DNA of 64,000 nucleotides from Streptomyces scopuliridis RB72 (GTDB lineage Bacteria > Actinomycetota > Actinomycetes > Streptomycetales > Streptomycetaceae), in contig NZ_JOEI01000005.1 in NCBI RefSeq assembly GCF_000718095.1, positions 550,010-614,009 of the forward strand, written 5' to 3'. Below are positions 39,503 to 48,500 of this stretch, one piece after another. The notes under the pieces are model-generated. The model was not told the DNA's origin. It was given only the letters and a program-made list of their open reading frames with translations, and did no database searches. Within the stretch, counting starts at the first letter, position 1; each line of letters starts with the position of its first letter. Made by a program: the position numbers and the translations under genes.

Positions 39503-39521
39503 TAAGGTAAGGCTTAGTTAG
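39503..39521. promoter_or_regulatory. Iron-box-like site upstream of acnA
   Basis: TAAGGTAAGGCTTAGTTAG agrees with the IdeR/DmdR iron box TTAGGTTAGGCTAACCTAA at 13 of 19 positions. It lies 68 bases before acnA, whose product needs an iron-sulfur cluster, so iron-dependent control is sensible. Confidence 0.45.
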
Positions 39522-39563
39522 GTCACCCTTACCGGCTGGCGGCCGCGGTACGCCTTCGGCAGA

Positions 39564-39581
39564 TATCTCGATGTCGAGATA
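39564..39581. promoter_or_regulatory. 18-bp palindrome upstream of acnA, same design as the murA operator
   Basis: TATCTCGA, two bases, TCGAGATA form a perfect inverted repeat. On the minus strand it reads TTATCTC, six bases, GAGATAT, almost the same as the operator at 57918-57937 before the HTH-MurA gene. Confidence 0.65.
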
Positions 39582-39606
39582 ACTCTAGTACATGACCGCC
39601 GCTCGG

Positions 39607-40242
39607 TCATGCGTGGGTCGGCACGTTGTACGACATCAGGGCGACCTGTCGTGGCCGGCCGGCCGGTGCCACGGGCACGCGCAGCTCGGTGATCGCGCAG
39701 TTGCGCATCGCCGGGAACACGCGCCGGTACTCGCTCCCGGGGATGCCGAGCAGCCGGCACAGGACCAGCCGGAACAGCGTGTTGTGCGCGACCGTCAGCA
39801 CGCGCTTCCCCGGGTGGGTGTCCGCGAGTCGGAGCAGGGCCTCGGCGCCGCGCGTGGCGGCGGCCGGCGGGTCCTCGCCGTCCGGCAGCGGGTGGGCGGC
39901 CGGGTCGCGGCGGAACGCCGCCACTTCCTGGGGATGGGCCGCTTCGAGCTCGGCGATGGTCCGGCCCTCGGCGATCCCGAAGTCCACTTCGAGCAGATCG
40001 GGTTCGACGACCGCCTCCAGCCCCGTCACCCGGGCCGCGGGCTCCGCCGTGCGCCGGGCGCGGGAGAGGGGAGACGTCACGATCGCGTCGAGCCCGGCGC
40101 CCGCGGCCCACACTCCGAGCGCCTCGGCCTGCACCAGGCCGCGCGGGGTCAGATCGATGTCGCTGATGCCGGTGTAGCGGTTCTCGTCGTGCCAGACGGT
40201 CTCGCCGTGGCGGGCGAGAAAGAGGGTGGTGCTGGTCGTCAT
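39607..40242 (-). CDS. Histidine phosphatase (phosphoglycerate mutase-like)
   Basis: A 211-residue member of the histidine phosphatase superfamily: the phospho-accepting His is in FLARHGETVWHDENRYTG, and the second catalytic His is in LTVAHNTLFRLVLC. The Arg in TSPLSRARRTAEP and the Glu in DLLEVDFGIAEG complete the pocket. Such proteins hydrolyse small phosphate esters; true mutase activity is unlikely for this branch. Its ATG overlaps the stop of an FGGY kinase by four bases, so kinase and phosphatase are coproduced. The substrate may be the kinase product or a side product. It marks the left edge of the accessory island. Confidence 0.82.
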   Translation of the reverse strand: MTTSTTLFLARHGETVWHDENRYTGISDIDLTPRGLVQAEALGVWAAGAGLDAIVTSPLSRARRTAEPAARVTGLEAVVEPDLLEVDFGIAEGRTIAELEAAHPQEVAAFRRDPAAHPLPDGEDPPAAATRGAEALLRLADTHPGKRVLTVAHNTLFRLVLCRLLGIPGSEYRRVFPAMRNCAITELRVPVAPAGRPRQVALMSYNVPTHA

Positions 40243-41786
40243 CCGTGCTCCCGTGCGTAGGTGGCCGTGTCCGAGGGCAGCCAGCCGCGCCGTTCGAGGG
40301 CGTCGACCAGGGTGACGAAGGGCCCGTCGAAGCGCCGGCCGGCCTCGGGCCGCGGTTCCAGGATCGTACGGATACGCACCATGCGGCGGGCCGCGTCGTC
40401 GCCGGTCACCGCGTGGGCGGCGAGCACCGCCATGCCGAGGGCTGAGTCGGCCTGTTCGGGGAGGGCGGCGGGGCGGCCCAGGACGTCCGCACGCAGTTGG
40501 TTCCAGTAGTCGCTGCGGGTGGCGCCGCCGGTGAAGGTGACCGGCCCGTCGATCGGGGCGCCCAGGAAACGGACGTACGCCAGACAGAGCCGCTCGGCGA
40601 GCGCGACGCCCTGGAGCAGCGCCGCGTAATGATCGGCGTCGTCGGCGGGGCGGCCGAGCGTGAGGGCCTCGGCGTCCGGGGCCAGGAACGGGAAGCGTTC
40701 GCCTCGGGAGACGAGGGGGTACGCGACGACGCTCGCCGGCTCCCGGTCCGCGGCGAGGCGGTCGAGGCGCGCGAGATCGGCTCCGGGGAACGCGTGGGTC
40801 AGGGCGCCGGCGCCGACGCTGGAGGCTCCGCCGGGGAGCCAGTGCCCGTCCGGTGAGCGGTGGTTGTAGAGGACACCGGCGGGGTCACGGAGCGGGGTGG
40901 CGGTGACGCCCTTGAGAACGAGCGTGGTGCCCAGGACGGTGTTCCACCGGCCCACCTCCCAGGCGCCCGAGCCGAGTTGGGCCGCGCAGCCGTCGGTCAT
41001 GCCCGCGATGACCGGGGTGCCTTCGGCGAGGCCCGTATCGGCCGCCGCCTCGGCGCACACCGTACCGAGCGGGGTGCCGGGGGCGACCACGTCGGGGAAG
41101 TCGAGTCCGGACAGGCCGAGCCGGTCATGGACGGCCGTGGGCCAGGAGCGGGTGTGGAGGTCGTAGCCGGTCTTGAGGGCGTGGCTGGAGTCGGTCGGTA
41201 CGGGCCGCCCGACCAGGCGTGCGGTGATGAAGTCCGGCTGGTGGCAGACGCGGGCGCCCTGAAGGGTGCTGGTGTCGCCGCTCTTCGCGCCCGCGCCGGT
41301 GAGCCAGAGCAGCTTGGCCAGCGCCCAGCTCGGCTGGATACGGAGCCCGAGCGCGTCCCACACGTCGGCGCCGGTCTCCTGCGCGTACCGCGCCTCGGCC
41401 CCGGCCCGTCCGTCGTCGTACATCAGCGCGGGGGTCAGGGGGACCCCGCGCGCGTCGGTCAGCAGGACGGTGCCCGACGTACCGCACACCGCCACTCCCC
41501 GTACGCGCGCACGCCCCCGCGCGGGCGCGGCGGAAGCGGACGCGGAGGCGGAGGCGGAGGCGGACAGGGCGCTCAGCGTCTGGCGGATGGCGTCGGCGGC
41601 GCCCCGCCACCAGTCGGCGGGCAGTTGTTCATGACGGTCCCCCTCGCGGTGACCGGTGAGCGGGGCGGAGCCGCGGCCCAGTACCCGCCCGTCGTCGGTG
41701 ACAGCCAGGGCGCGTACGCTCTGCGTCCCCAGGTCGACTCCCATCCACACGTCCTGGTGGCGTGTGTCCGTCAGGGGCTCGCGCAC
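40239..41786 (-). CDS. FGGY carbohydrate kinase (D-ribulokinase-like branch)
   Basis: A 515-residue kinase of the actin-like FGGY family. It has the N-terminal phosphate loop MGVDLGTQSVRALAVTDDG, the motif VAVCGTSGTVLLTD followed by ALMYDDGRA, and a C-terminal ATP-binding motif VTFTGGATRSDYWNQL. The GTSGTVLL/ALMY pair recalls the plant XK-1/cyanobacterial SePSK type that phosphorylates D-ribulose. A Ser-Ala dipeptide run near residues 77-90 is encoded by a short tandem repeat. A GTG start with GGGAG upstream is used. It is first in an operon with the phosphatase gene and is divergent from the DeoR-regulator operon. The substrate is unproven. Confidence 0.8.
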   Translation of the reverse strand: MREPLTDTRHQDVWMGVDLGTQSVRALAVTDDGRVLGRGSAPLTGHREGDRHEQLPADWWRGAADAIRQTLSALSASASASASASAAPARGRARVRGVAVCGTSGTVLLTDARGVPLTPALMYDDGRAGAEARYAQETGADVWDALGLRIQPSWALAKLLWLTGAGAKSGDTSTLQGARVCHQPDFITARLVGRPVPTDSSHALKTGYDLHTRSWPTAVHDRLGLSGLDFPDVVAPGTPLGTVCAEAAADTGLAEGTPVIAGMTDGCAAQLGSGAWEVGRWNTVLGTTLVLKGVTATPLRDPAGVLYNHRSPDGHWLPGGASSVGAGALTHAFPGADLARLDRLAADREPASVVAYPLVSRGERFPFLAPDAEALTLGRPADDADHYAALLQGVALAERLCLAYVRFLGAPIDGPVTFTGGATRSDYWNQLRADVLGRPAALPEQADSALGMAVLAAHAVTGDDAARRMVRIRTILEPRPEAGRRFDGPFVTLVDALERRGWLPSDTATYAREHG

Positions 41787-41835
41787 AGGCTCCCGCCTTC
41801 TCGTCGTCGTCCGGTGTTCTCGCGAATGTTGATCT

Positions 41836-41856
41836 CACGGTGTAATTCACACCGTG
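41836..41856. promoter_or_regulatory. Inverted-repeat operator in the kinase/DeoR divergent region
   Basis: CACGGTGT and ACACCGTG form perfect 8-base arms around AATTC. It lies 50 bases before the FGGY kinase start and is a strong operator candidate for a regulator not yet identified. Confidence 0.55.
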
Positions 41857-41991
41857 GACGCGGATTCCATCGAGGGCGTCGGCCCGGCTCGGTGGCCCCG
41901 GACTCCGCGTCTCACCTGGCAGGGAACGGGCTGACGTGGCGTCGGACGGGTTGACCAGGCCATCGACCGTGGGGAACACTGCCGAACGGTA

Positions 41992-42031
41992 CCTCAACAA
42001 TCTATGTTATAACCTCAGGGCTTCATGTTAT
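41992..42031. promoter_or_regulatory. Direct-repeat operator for the DeoR-family regulator
   Basis: CCTCA-N7-ATGTTAT occurs at 41992-42010 and again at 42013-42031, a 21-base period equal to two helical turns, and CATGAGG follows in inverted orientation. Direct repeats of this kind directly before a DeoR gene are usual binding sites for autoregulation. The region also holds AT-rich -10-like sequence. Confidence 0.55.
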
Positions 42032-42055
42032 TCATGAGGTGAACAGGACCGAGGA

Positions 42056-42841
42056 ATGTCACAGGACAAGAGCCAGCGGGGCCCCATAGAGCGCCGCCGG
42101 GAGATCTCCGATCATGTGCTGACCGAGGGATCGGCATCGGCGTCGGACCTGGCGGAGCGGTTCGGCGTGAGCGTGATGACGATCTACCGCGATATCGACG
42201 AGCTCGAAAATGAGGGCGTCCTGCGGAAGTTCCGCGGGGGTGTCACCGCGCAGCCCTCCGGGGTGTTCGAGAGCAATGTCGCCTACCGCAAGAAGTCCAT
42301 GCGGCCGGAGAAGGAGGCGCTCGCCGCCAAGGCGGCGACGCTGATCGACCCCGGTATGTCGGTGATGATCGACGACTCGACCACCGTACTGGAACTGGCC
42401 AGGCTCCTTCCCCGTATCGAGCCGCTGACCGTCGTCACGAACTTCCGGGAAGCGCTGAATCTGCTCGCCGGTGAACGCGGGATCCATCTGATGGCCCTGG
42501 GCGGCGACTACGACCCCCTGCACGACTCCTTCCTCGGGGTGCCCTGTGTGGAGGCCGTCGAGGCGCTGCGGGTCGACATGTGTTTCGTGTCCACCTCGTC
42601 CGTCCACGGCGACTTCGCCTTTCACCAGGAACAGCGCATCGTCGCCGTCAAGCGCGCGATGCTCAAGGCCGCGGGCCGCAATGTGCTGATGATCGACCAC
42701 TCCAAGCTCGACCGCACCGCGCTGCACCGGCTGACCCCGCTGTCGACCTTCGACCTGATATTGGTCGACGACCGCACCCCGCCCGAGGTGCTCCGCTCCC
42801 TCGACGAGAGTGGTGTGCACTACGAGGTCGCCGAGACCTGA
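42056..42841 (+). CDS. DeoR/GlpR-family transcriptional regulator
   Basis: A 261-residue regulator. The N-terminal DeoR helix-turn-helix (about residues 10-65) contains ASASDLAERFGVSVMTIYRD and the family signature LENEGVLRKFRGGV. The C-terminal sensor domain (DeoRC, ribose-5-phosphate-isomerase-like) shows VMIDDSTTVLELARLL and VLMIDHSKLDRTALH, where a sugar phosphate binds. It heads an operon with a hydroxyacid dehydrogenase and an FGGY kinase and faces a second kinase operon, so it probably represses both sets until a phosphorylated intermediate appears. Repeats upstream suggest autoregulation. Confidence 0.88.
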   Translation: MSQDKSQRGPIERRREISDHVLTEGSASASDLAERFGVSVMTIYRDIDELENEGVLRKFRGGVTAQPSGVFESNVAYRKKSMRPEKEALAAKAATLIDPGMSVMIDDSTTVLELARLLPRIEPLTVVTNFREALNLLAGERGIHLMALGGDYDPLHDSFLGVPCVEAVEALRVDMCFVSTSSVHGDFAFHQEQRIVAVKRAMLKAAGRNVLMIDHSKLDRTALHRLTPLSTFDLILVDDRTPPEVLRSLDESGVHYEVAET

Positions 42842-42904
42842 GCCCAGCCCGAGCCCGGACCTGGCCTGACCTGATCTGCCCGTACCGTCAAGGAGAGCTC
42901 GACG

Positions 42905-43921
42905 ATGAGAATCCTCGCCGCCGGCGACCACTTCGTCGCCCCCGATCTGTTCGCCCGGGAGCTGACGGCCGAGATCGGCACGGACCACACCATCGACCAA
43001 CTGCACCTGCCCTGGCCGCTGACGCCCTTCGGGCCGGTCTCCGAGGTGGACGAGGCGTCCGGTGACGAGGACACCCTCCTCGCCGCGCTGCGCGGAGCGC
43101 GGGTGTGTGTCACGCAGATGGCTCCGGTGACCCGCAAGGTGCTCGACGGCTCACCCGATCTGCGGCTGGTGGTCGTCGGCAGGGGCGGCCCCGTCAACGT
43201 CAACCTCGACGCGGCGAAGGAGCGTGGCGTCCAGGTGTGCAACACCCCCGGACGCAACGCGGCGGCCACCGCCGAGTACACCGTCGGGTTGCTGCTGGCC
43301 ACGATGCGCCGGATCCCGGAGACCTCGGCGGCGCTCACGGCGGGCCACTGGGCGGGCGAGTTCTATACGTACGACAACTGCGGTCCCGGTCTGGACGGGG
43401 CGACCGTCGGGCTGATCGGCTGCGGTGCGGTCGGCAGCCGGGTGGCCCGCGCGCTCACCGCCCTGGGCGCGCACGTCTGTCTCTACGATCCGTACGCCGA
43501 CCCGGACACGCTGCGCGAGTGGGGCACCCCCGTCGACGATCTGGACGCACTGCTGCGCCGCTCCGATGTCGTCTCGCTGCACGCGCGGCTCACGCCCGAG
43601 ACCCGTGGGCTGCTCGGCGCCCGCGAACTCGCCCTGCTGCCCGAGGGCGCGGTCGTGGTCAACTGCGCGCGTGGCGCGCTCCTGGACGAGGACGCGCTCT
43701 GCGACGCCCTGGAGTCGGGCCGGCTCGCCGCGGCGGGGCTCGATGTGTTCGCCGTGGAGCCGCCGCCCGCGGACTCCCGGCTGCGTACCGCTCCCCGTCT
43801 GGTCATGACGCCCCATCTGGCCGGGGCGAACATCTCGGTCGCGCACAACGCCGCGCGTATCGCGGCCGCGGAGGTGGGCCGGTTCCTGCGCGGGGAACCG
43901 CTCGCCCATCGCGTCGTCTGA
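42905..43921 (+). CDS. NAD-dependent 2-hydroxyacid dehydrogenase
   Basis: A 338-residue D-isomer-specific 2-hydroxyacid dehydrogenase. The substrate domain is split around the NAD-binding domain, whose Rossmann motif is VGLIGCGAVGSRVA. Catalytic residues are present: Arg in NCARGALLDEDAL, Glu in LDVFAVEPPP and His in VMTPHLAGANISVA. It interconverts a 2-hydroxyacid and a 2-ketoacid with NAD(H). It lies 63 bases after the DeoR gene with a good ribosome site (AAGGAG) and before an FGGY kinase, so the substrate is likely a sugar-derived acid or its phosphate. The usual members of this family (SerA, PdxB, GhrA) cannot be told apart here. Confidence 0.87.
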   Translation: MRILAAGDHFVAPDLFARELTAEIGTDHTIDQLHLPWPLTPFGPVSEVDEASGDEDTLLAALRGARVCVTQMAPVTRKVLDGSPDLRLVVVGRGGPVNVNLDAAKERGVQVCNTPGRNAAATAEYTVGLLLATMRRIPETSAALTAGHWAGEFYTYDNCGPGLDGATVGLIGCGAVGSRVARALTALGAHVCLYDPYADPDTLREWGTPVDDLDALLRRSDVVSLHARLTPETRGLLGARELALLPEGAVVVNCARGALLDEDALCDALESGRLAAAGLDVFAVEPPPADSRLRTAPRLVMTPHLAGANISVAHNAARIAAAEVGRFLRGEPLAHRVV

Positions 43922-43988
43922 ACGCTCGTCACCTGAACGCGCGTTACCTGGACGCTCGTCATCTGACATCACGTGAACGCTCGTCACG
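43919..43988. repeat. Degenerate 15-bp tandem repeats between dehydrogenase and kinase
   Basis: Units TGAACGCTCGTCACC, TGAACGCGCGTTACC and TGGACGCTCGTCATC follow directly, then a 10-base partial unit, then TGAACGCTCGTCACG. The array begins at the dehydrogenase stop codon and fills most of the 94-base gap to the kinase. Confidence 0.75.
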
Positions 43989-44015
43989 CTCGCCGTATCG
44001 ACAGGAGGAGACAGG

Positions 44016-45467
44016 GTGTTCGTCGGACTGGACATGGGAACCTCGATCGTCAAAGCCGCGGCCTTCGCCGAGGACGGCACGGCGCTGCGGGTGGAATCGA
44101 AGCCGATCTCGCTCGGCGGCCACGGTGACGGTGTCGAGCAGGACGTCGAAGAGGTGGTCCTCGCCGCCACCGACGTCCTGGGCTCGGTGACCGGCGCACG
44201 CGCGCCCGCCCTGGTCGCGATCACCGGTCAGGGCGACGGCCTGTGGCTGGTCGACGCCGAGGGGCGCGCCGTACGTCCCGCGCTGTCGTGGATGGACGGC
44301 AGGGCCGGCGATCTCGTCGCCGGATGGATGGCCGACAGCACCGCGGAACAGATGTACCGGCGCACGGGAAACGTGCTCTTCCCCGGCTCCCCCGGGCCTC
44401 TGCTGGCGTGGCTGGACCGTAACGAACCGGCCTCACTGGACGCGGCCACGACCGCCGCCTGCTGCAAGGACGTCGTACAGCTGCGTCTCACCGGCGAGCG
44501 CGCCACCGATCTCTCCGACGCGTCCGTCCCCTTCCTCGATCCGCGCACCCGGACCTACTCCCCCGAGGCGCTCGCGGCCCTCGGGGTGGAACACCGCGCC
44601 GGGCTGCTGCCGCCCATCGCGGCGACCCTGCCGTACGGGGAGGCTCATGGCCGTGCCCCCGGGCTGTCGCGCGGTACGCCCGTCATCTCCGGTCCCTACG
44701 ACCTTCCCGCGAGCGCGATCGGCGCGGGCGTGACCGAGCCCGGGGACGGGCTCCTGATCGTCGGCACGACCCTGGCGTGCCAAGTCGTGGTCGAGCGGGT
44801 CGCGTTCGACGACGACCCCGTCGGGTTCCATCTCGCGCTCGCCCGGCCCGACCGCCATATGCGGGCGCTGCCCGCGATGACCGGTACGGTCGCGCTCGAC
44901 TGGGTGCTCGATCTCACCGGCACCACCCACGACCAGGTCTCCGCCATCCTGGACGCGACCCCGCGCGGCGCCCGGGGGGTCGCCGCGCTGCCCTATCTGT
45001 CGCCGTCCGGCGAACGCGCGCCGTTCGTCGACCCCACCGCGCGCGCGGAGTTCACCGGTCTCGATCTGCGGGCCTCGCGCGAGGATCTGGTACGGGGCAT
45101 GTGCGAGGCGATCGCGTTCGCGGCCCGGCACTGTCTGGAGGCCGCGGGGCTCACCGGCGAGCTCGCCGTGTGCGGCGGCGGCGCGCGCAATCTCGCCTGG
45201 CTGCGGCTGTTCGCGGATGTCCTCGGCCGCCCTCTGCGCGTCGCGCGGGGGCCGGAACCGGGTGCGCGCGGCGCCGTCCTGGCCGCGGTCGACGCCCGGG
45301 GAGCGGAGCTGGGACAGAGCCTGGACGTCGCGGGGTGGACCGCGCCCGACGCCGTGGTGGACCCGGATCCAGCGGGCGTGGCGTTCTATGAACAGGCCTA
45401 CGCCGACTATCTGTTCCGGGTCGGGAACGCGCGGAACCGGTGGCGGGGACCGGCCGCCACCCACTGA
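44016..45467 (+). CDS. FGGY carbohydrate kinase (erythritol/L-xylulose kinase-like branch)
   Basis: A 483-residue FGGY kinase starting at a GTG with AGGAGGAG upstream. It has FVGLDMGTSIVKAAAF, the substrate-side motif ITGQGDGLWLVDAEGR followed by ALSWMDGRA, and the adenosine motif LAVCGGGARNLAWLRLFADV. The GDG(L/C)WLVD pattern is seen in erythritol kinase (EryA) and L-xylulose kinase (LyxK). It is third in the DeoR operon after the hydroxyacid dehydrogenase. Together with the first kinase it makes two distinct FGGY enzymes within 6 kb. The substrate remains open. Confidence 0.8.
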   Translation: MFVGLDMGTSIVKAAAFAEDGTALRVESKPISLGGHGDGVEQDVEEVVLAATDVLGSVTGARAPALVAITGQGDGLWLVDAEGRAVRPALSWMDGRAGDLVAGWMADSTAEQMYRRTGNVLFPGSPGPLLAWLDRNEPASLDAATTAACCKDVVQLRLTGERATDLSDASVPFLDPRTRTYSPEALAALGVEHRAGLLPPIAATLPYGEAHGRAPGLSRGTPVISGPYDLPASAIGAGVTEPGDGLLIVGTTLACQVVVERVAFDDDPVGFHLALARPDRHMRALPAMTGTVALDWVLDLTGTTHDQVSAILDATPRGARGVAALPYLSPSGERAPFVDPTARAEFTGLDLRASREDLVRGMCEAIAFAARHCLEAAGLTGELAVCGGGARNLAWLRLFADVLGRPLRVARGPEPGARGAVLAAVDARGAELGQSLDVAGWTAPDAVVDPDPAGVAFYEQAYADYLFRVGNARNRWRGPAATH

Positions 45468-45509
45468 CCGGCACGGCCCCCGCGGGTCTTCACAGAGTGG
45501 GGCGGACAG

Positions 45510-48500
45510 TCACGGGGTGGGTCCCGGCGGGCCGATGGTCAGCCGTACCGGGCCCATCAGGCCGGTGACGCGCTGGCCCGGGAAGACGAAGTGAGTCGGG
45601 CTCGTGGCGTCCAGGTACGGCGCGAGCGTGCCGAACACGGTGATCTCGACCGTACGGTCCCCGGGCCCGGCCAGTCCCGTCACATCGAAGACGTACGGGG
45701 AGCACACCCGCACCCCGGCGGCGACACCGTCGATCCGTACCTCCGCCGTGCCCCGCACCCGCCCCAGGTCGAGGGAGACCTGTCCGGTACCGGCGCCGGC
45801 GGGCAGGGTCATCACGCGGCTGTAGCGCACCCCGCCGCTGTACTCGGCGAGGCCGCGTGCCTCCCAGTCCCCGGTGCGGATCCGCCCGGGACCGACCTCG
45901 CACCGTACGGGGCCCGCCAGCGCGGCGCCGCCCTGGCGGCCGGGGCGGGTCTCCACGCGGAGGGTGGCGGTCCGTGTCCCGGAGGGGCCGTCGGCCGACA
46001 GGTCGACGGTCACGGTATGTGCGTCGGCCACACCGCCACTGCCTGCGGAAGCCGTCGTGGTGCGTTCGTGACCGTCGACAAACACGGTTGTCGCACCATA
46101 TGTGTCGACCGTCAACCGATCTGTGCCCGGCGGGAGTTCACACCGGAACCATTCCACTCCGGGCCGTGCCCCCGGGACGGCGAAGCCGACCGGTACGACC
46201 GTGCCGTCGTCGGCGTCCGGGTCCAGCCAGGCGGCGCCGGGAAGCGGATGCGGCCGACGGCGCAGATACAGCGCGGCCGGGTCCCCCACCTGTTCCCGGC
46301 GCACCACGACCGGCACCGGCTCACCGGCGCGCTCGGCCCGCCATGTGCCGTCGCTGTGCACGGTCGTCACGCACCGGCCATCGATGTCATAGAGAGCCGC
46401 GTCCACCAGAACGGCGGGGTCCTCACCACCGTCCGTCTCCACCGCCAGTTCGTTGGCACCGATCCGCAGGGCCGGCGCGATGTCGTGCCGGCGTACGCGC
46501 GGCACGGTGTGTTCGGCGTACGGGTCGAATCCGCCCTGTATGCCGACCACTTGACCGTTGACCCGCAGTACGCAGCGGCCCCGGGCCGCGATCTGGACGA
46601 TCGCCCGGCCCGGGAGGTCCGCCACGGTCAGGGTCGTCGCCAGGGCGGCCCGGCCACCGGGTACGAGGATCCACTCAGGGCGGCGGTAGCGCTCCGGATC
46701 GCGCACGAGCGCCACATGCGCGCGCAGATCGACGTCATGATCGGGTGTCAGGTCCAGTTCCAGGAGATGGCTGCCCGGCGCGAGCCGTACCGGGCCCATG
46801 GCGAGATGGCCGCCATCGTCCAGCGCCACGGGCACGCCCCCGAGCCGTACCGTCTTCGCCGCCGCGGCGCCCACCGCCAGATGTCCGTCGAAGGCTTCGT
46901 CCAGCAGCAGTTCGGTCCGGACGCGCGCCACCGTTCCGGCGGCGGTCGGGCCGATCCGTACGAACTCCTCGGGCACATGCCCCTTGGGGCCGAGGACATC
47001 GCGGTGGATCGGGTCCTTGTGGATGCCCCGGGTGCCGGACCATTCGAGCGGCGAGCCGCCGCCGTCATCGGAGTCGGAGCCGCCATCGTCGTCGCCGTCG
47101 CCGTCGCCATCGAGCAGGAGCGCGTGCGGCCCGAAGGTGGCATGCGCCCTAGGCCGGGCCGGATCGCCCGCGCGGCCCCGCCGGAACGTACGGCACTCGA
47201 CGACGGCGCTGCCGGCCGGCCCGGTCGCGGGCCGCGCGAAGTCGCCCCAGGTGTTGTCCAGGGTCGGGACCAGCGTCATGTCCCACTCGGCGTCCGCCGG
47301 GACCTCGACCGTCGTACGGCCCGCGCCTTCCACGACCGGAGCGTCAGCGCACCCCGGACGCTCCGCCATCCACCCCGTCGCCCGCGCCGCCGTCCGCGCC
47401 GGAAAGACCAGTACCGCCGCGGGCCCTCGGTCGAACGGCACCTCGACCTCGACGGCCCGCTCATCGTCCTCAACAGCCCGGACCCGTACGGTACGCGGCT
47501 CCCCGCCGAAGGGGTCGAGCAGTACGGCCGGCCCCTCCACATCCCGGACCCGCACCTGTGCGTGGCGCACATAGCGGTCCGGGTCGAAGTCGTAACGGGC
47601 ATCGATCCAGCCCTGTGCGGCGCCCCGTTCGTCAGGGGCGGCGACCGCCGCGCGGGTCGCGCGCGGTACGTCGAACGAGGCCGCGGTCAGGAACACCACC
47701 GTCGCGTCGTCCACCCGGCGGGCGAGCGCGGGTACCGACGCCCGTACGACCGGCTCCGTCCCGGTCCGCGCCCGCTCCCGCCCCAGCGCCTCGCCCAGAT
47801 CGTCCGCCGTGGGGACGAGGACCGCCCGGCCGTCGGCGAAGCACGCACTCAGCTCGTCCCTTATTTTGTCCGGTCCCGCGGCGCCGTCCCGGCCGATGAC
47901 ATGCTCGGGAAGCGCGCCGATCGCGATCAGCTCCCCGCCCGCCGAGGCGAATTCGAGGAGCCGCAGCGCCGTGTCCTCTTCGAGCGCCGTGCACGCGGGC
48001 AGCACGACCGTCGCATAGCTCTCGCCCGCGACGCACAGCCGCGTCCCGTCGTCCGAGTCCCTGACCAGGGCGCGGGCGAGGGAGTCGTCGTCGATCACAT
48101 CGGCGTCCAGGCCGAGCCGGTCGATCACCCCCGGCCGGGTCCTGAACCAGGTCATGTCCCCGACGAGTTCGAGATAGACCGCCTGCGCCCGGCGCGCGTC
48201 GGCGGAGACACCGTCGAGTGCGGCGCCGGTCTGGGCGGTGGTCGTGGGCAGCAGGATCGCGGTGTCGCAGAGATGGCTGCCGAGGCTGAGGATCGCGCAC
48301 AGCCGGGTGACGGCGTCGGCGAAAACGCGATGGTGCGTCCAGTACGGCTGGCGCCAGTCGGTGCCCGGCGGCGCCCACTCCCACCAGCCGCCCTTGGTCG
48401 TGTAGTAGACGGCGTGCGGGTTGTAGAGGGTCGCGCCGGCGCGCAGCCAGGGCAGGAGCCAGTCGTAGGTCTCCTCCAGCGTGCCGCCCCAGCCGGTGGA

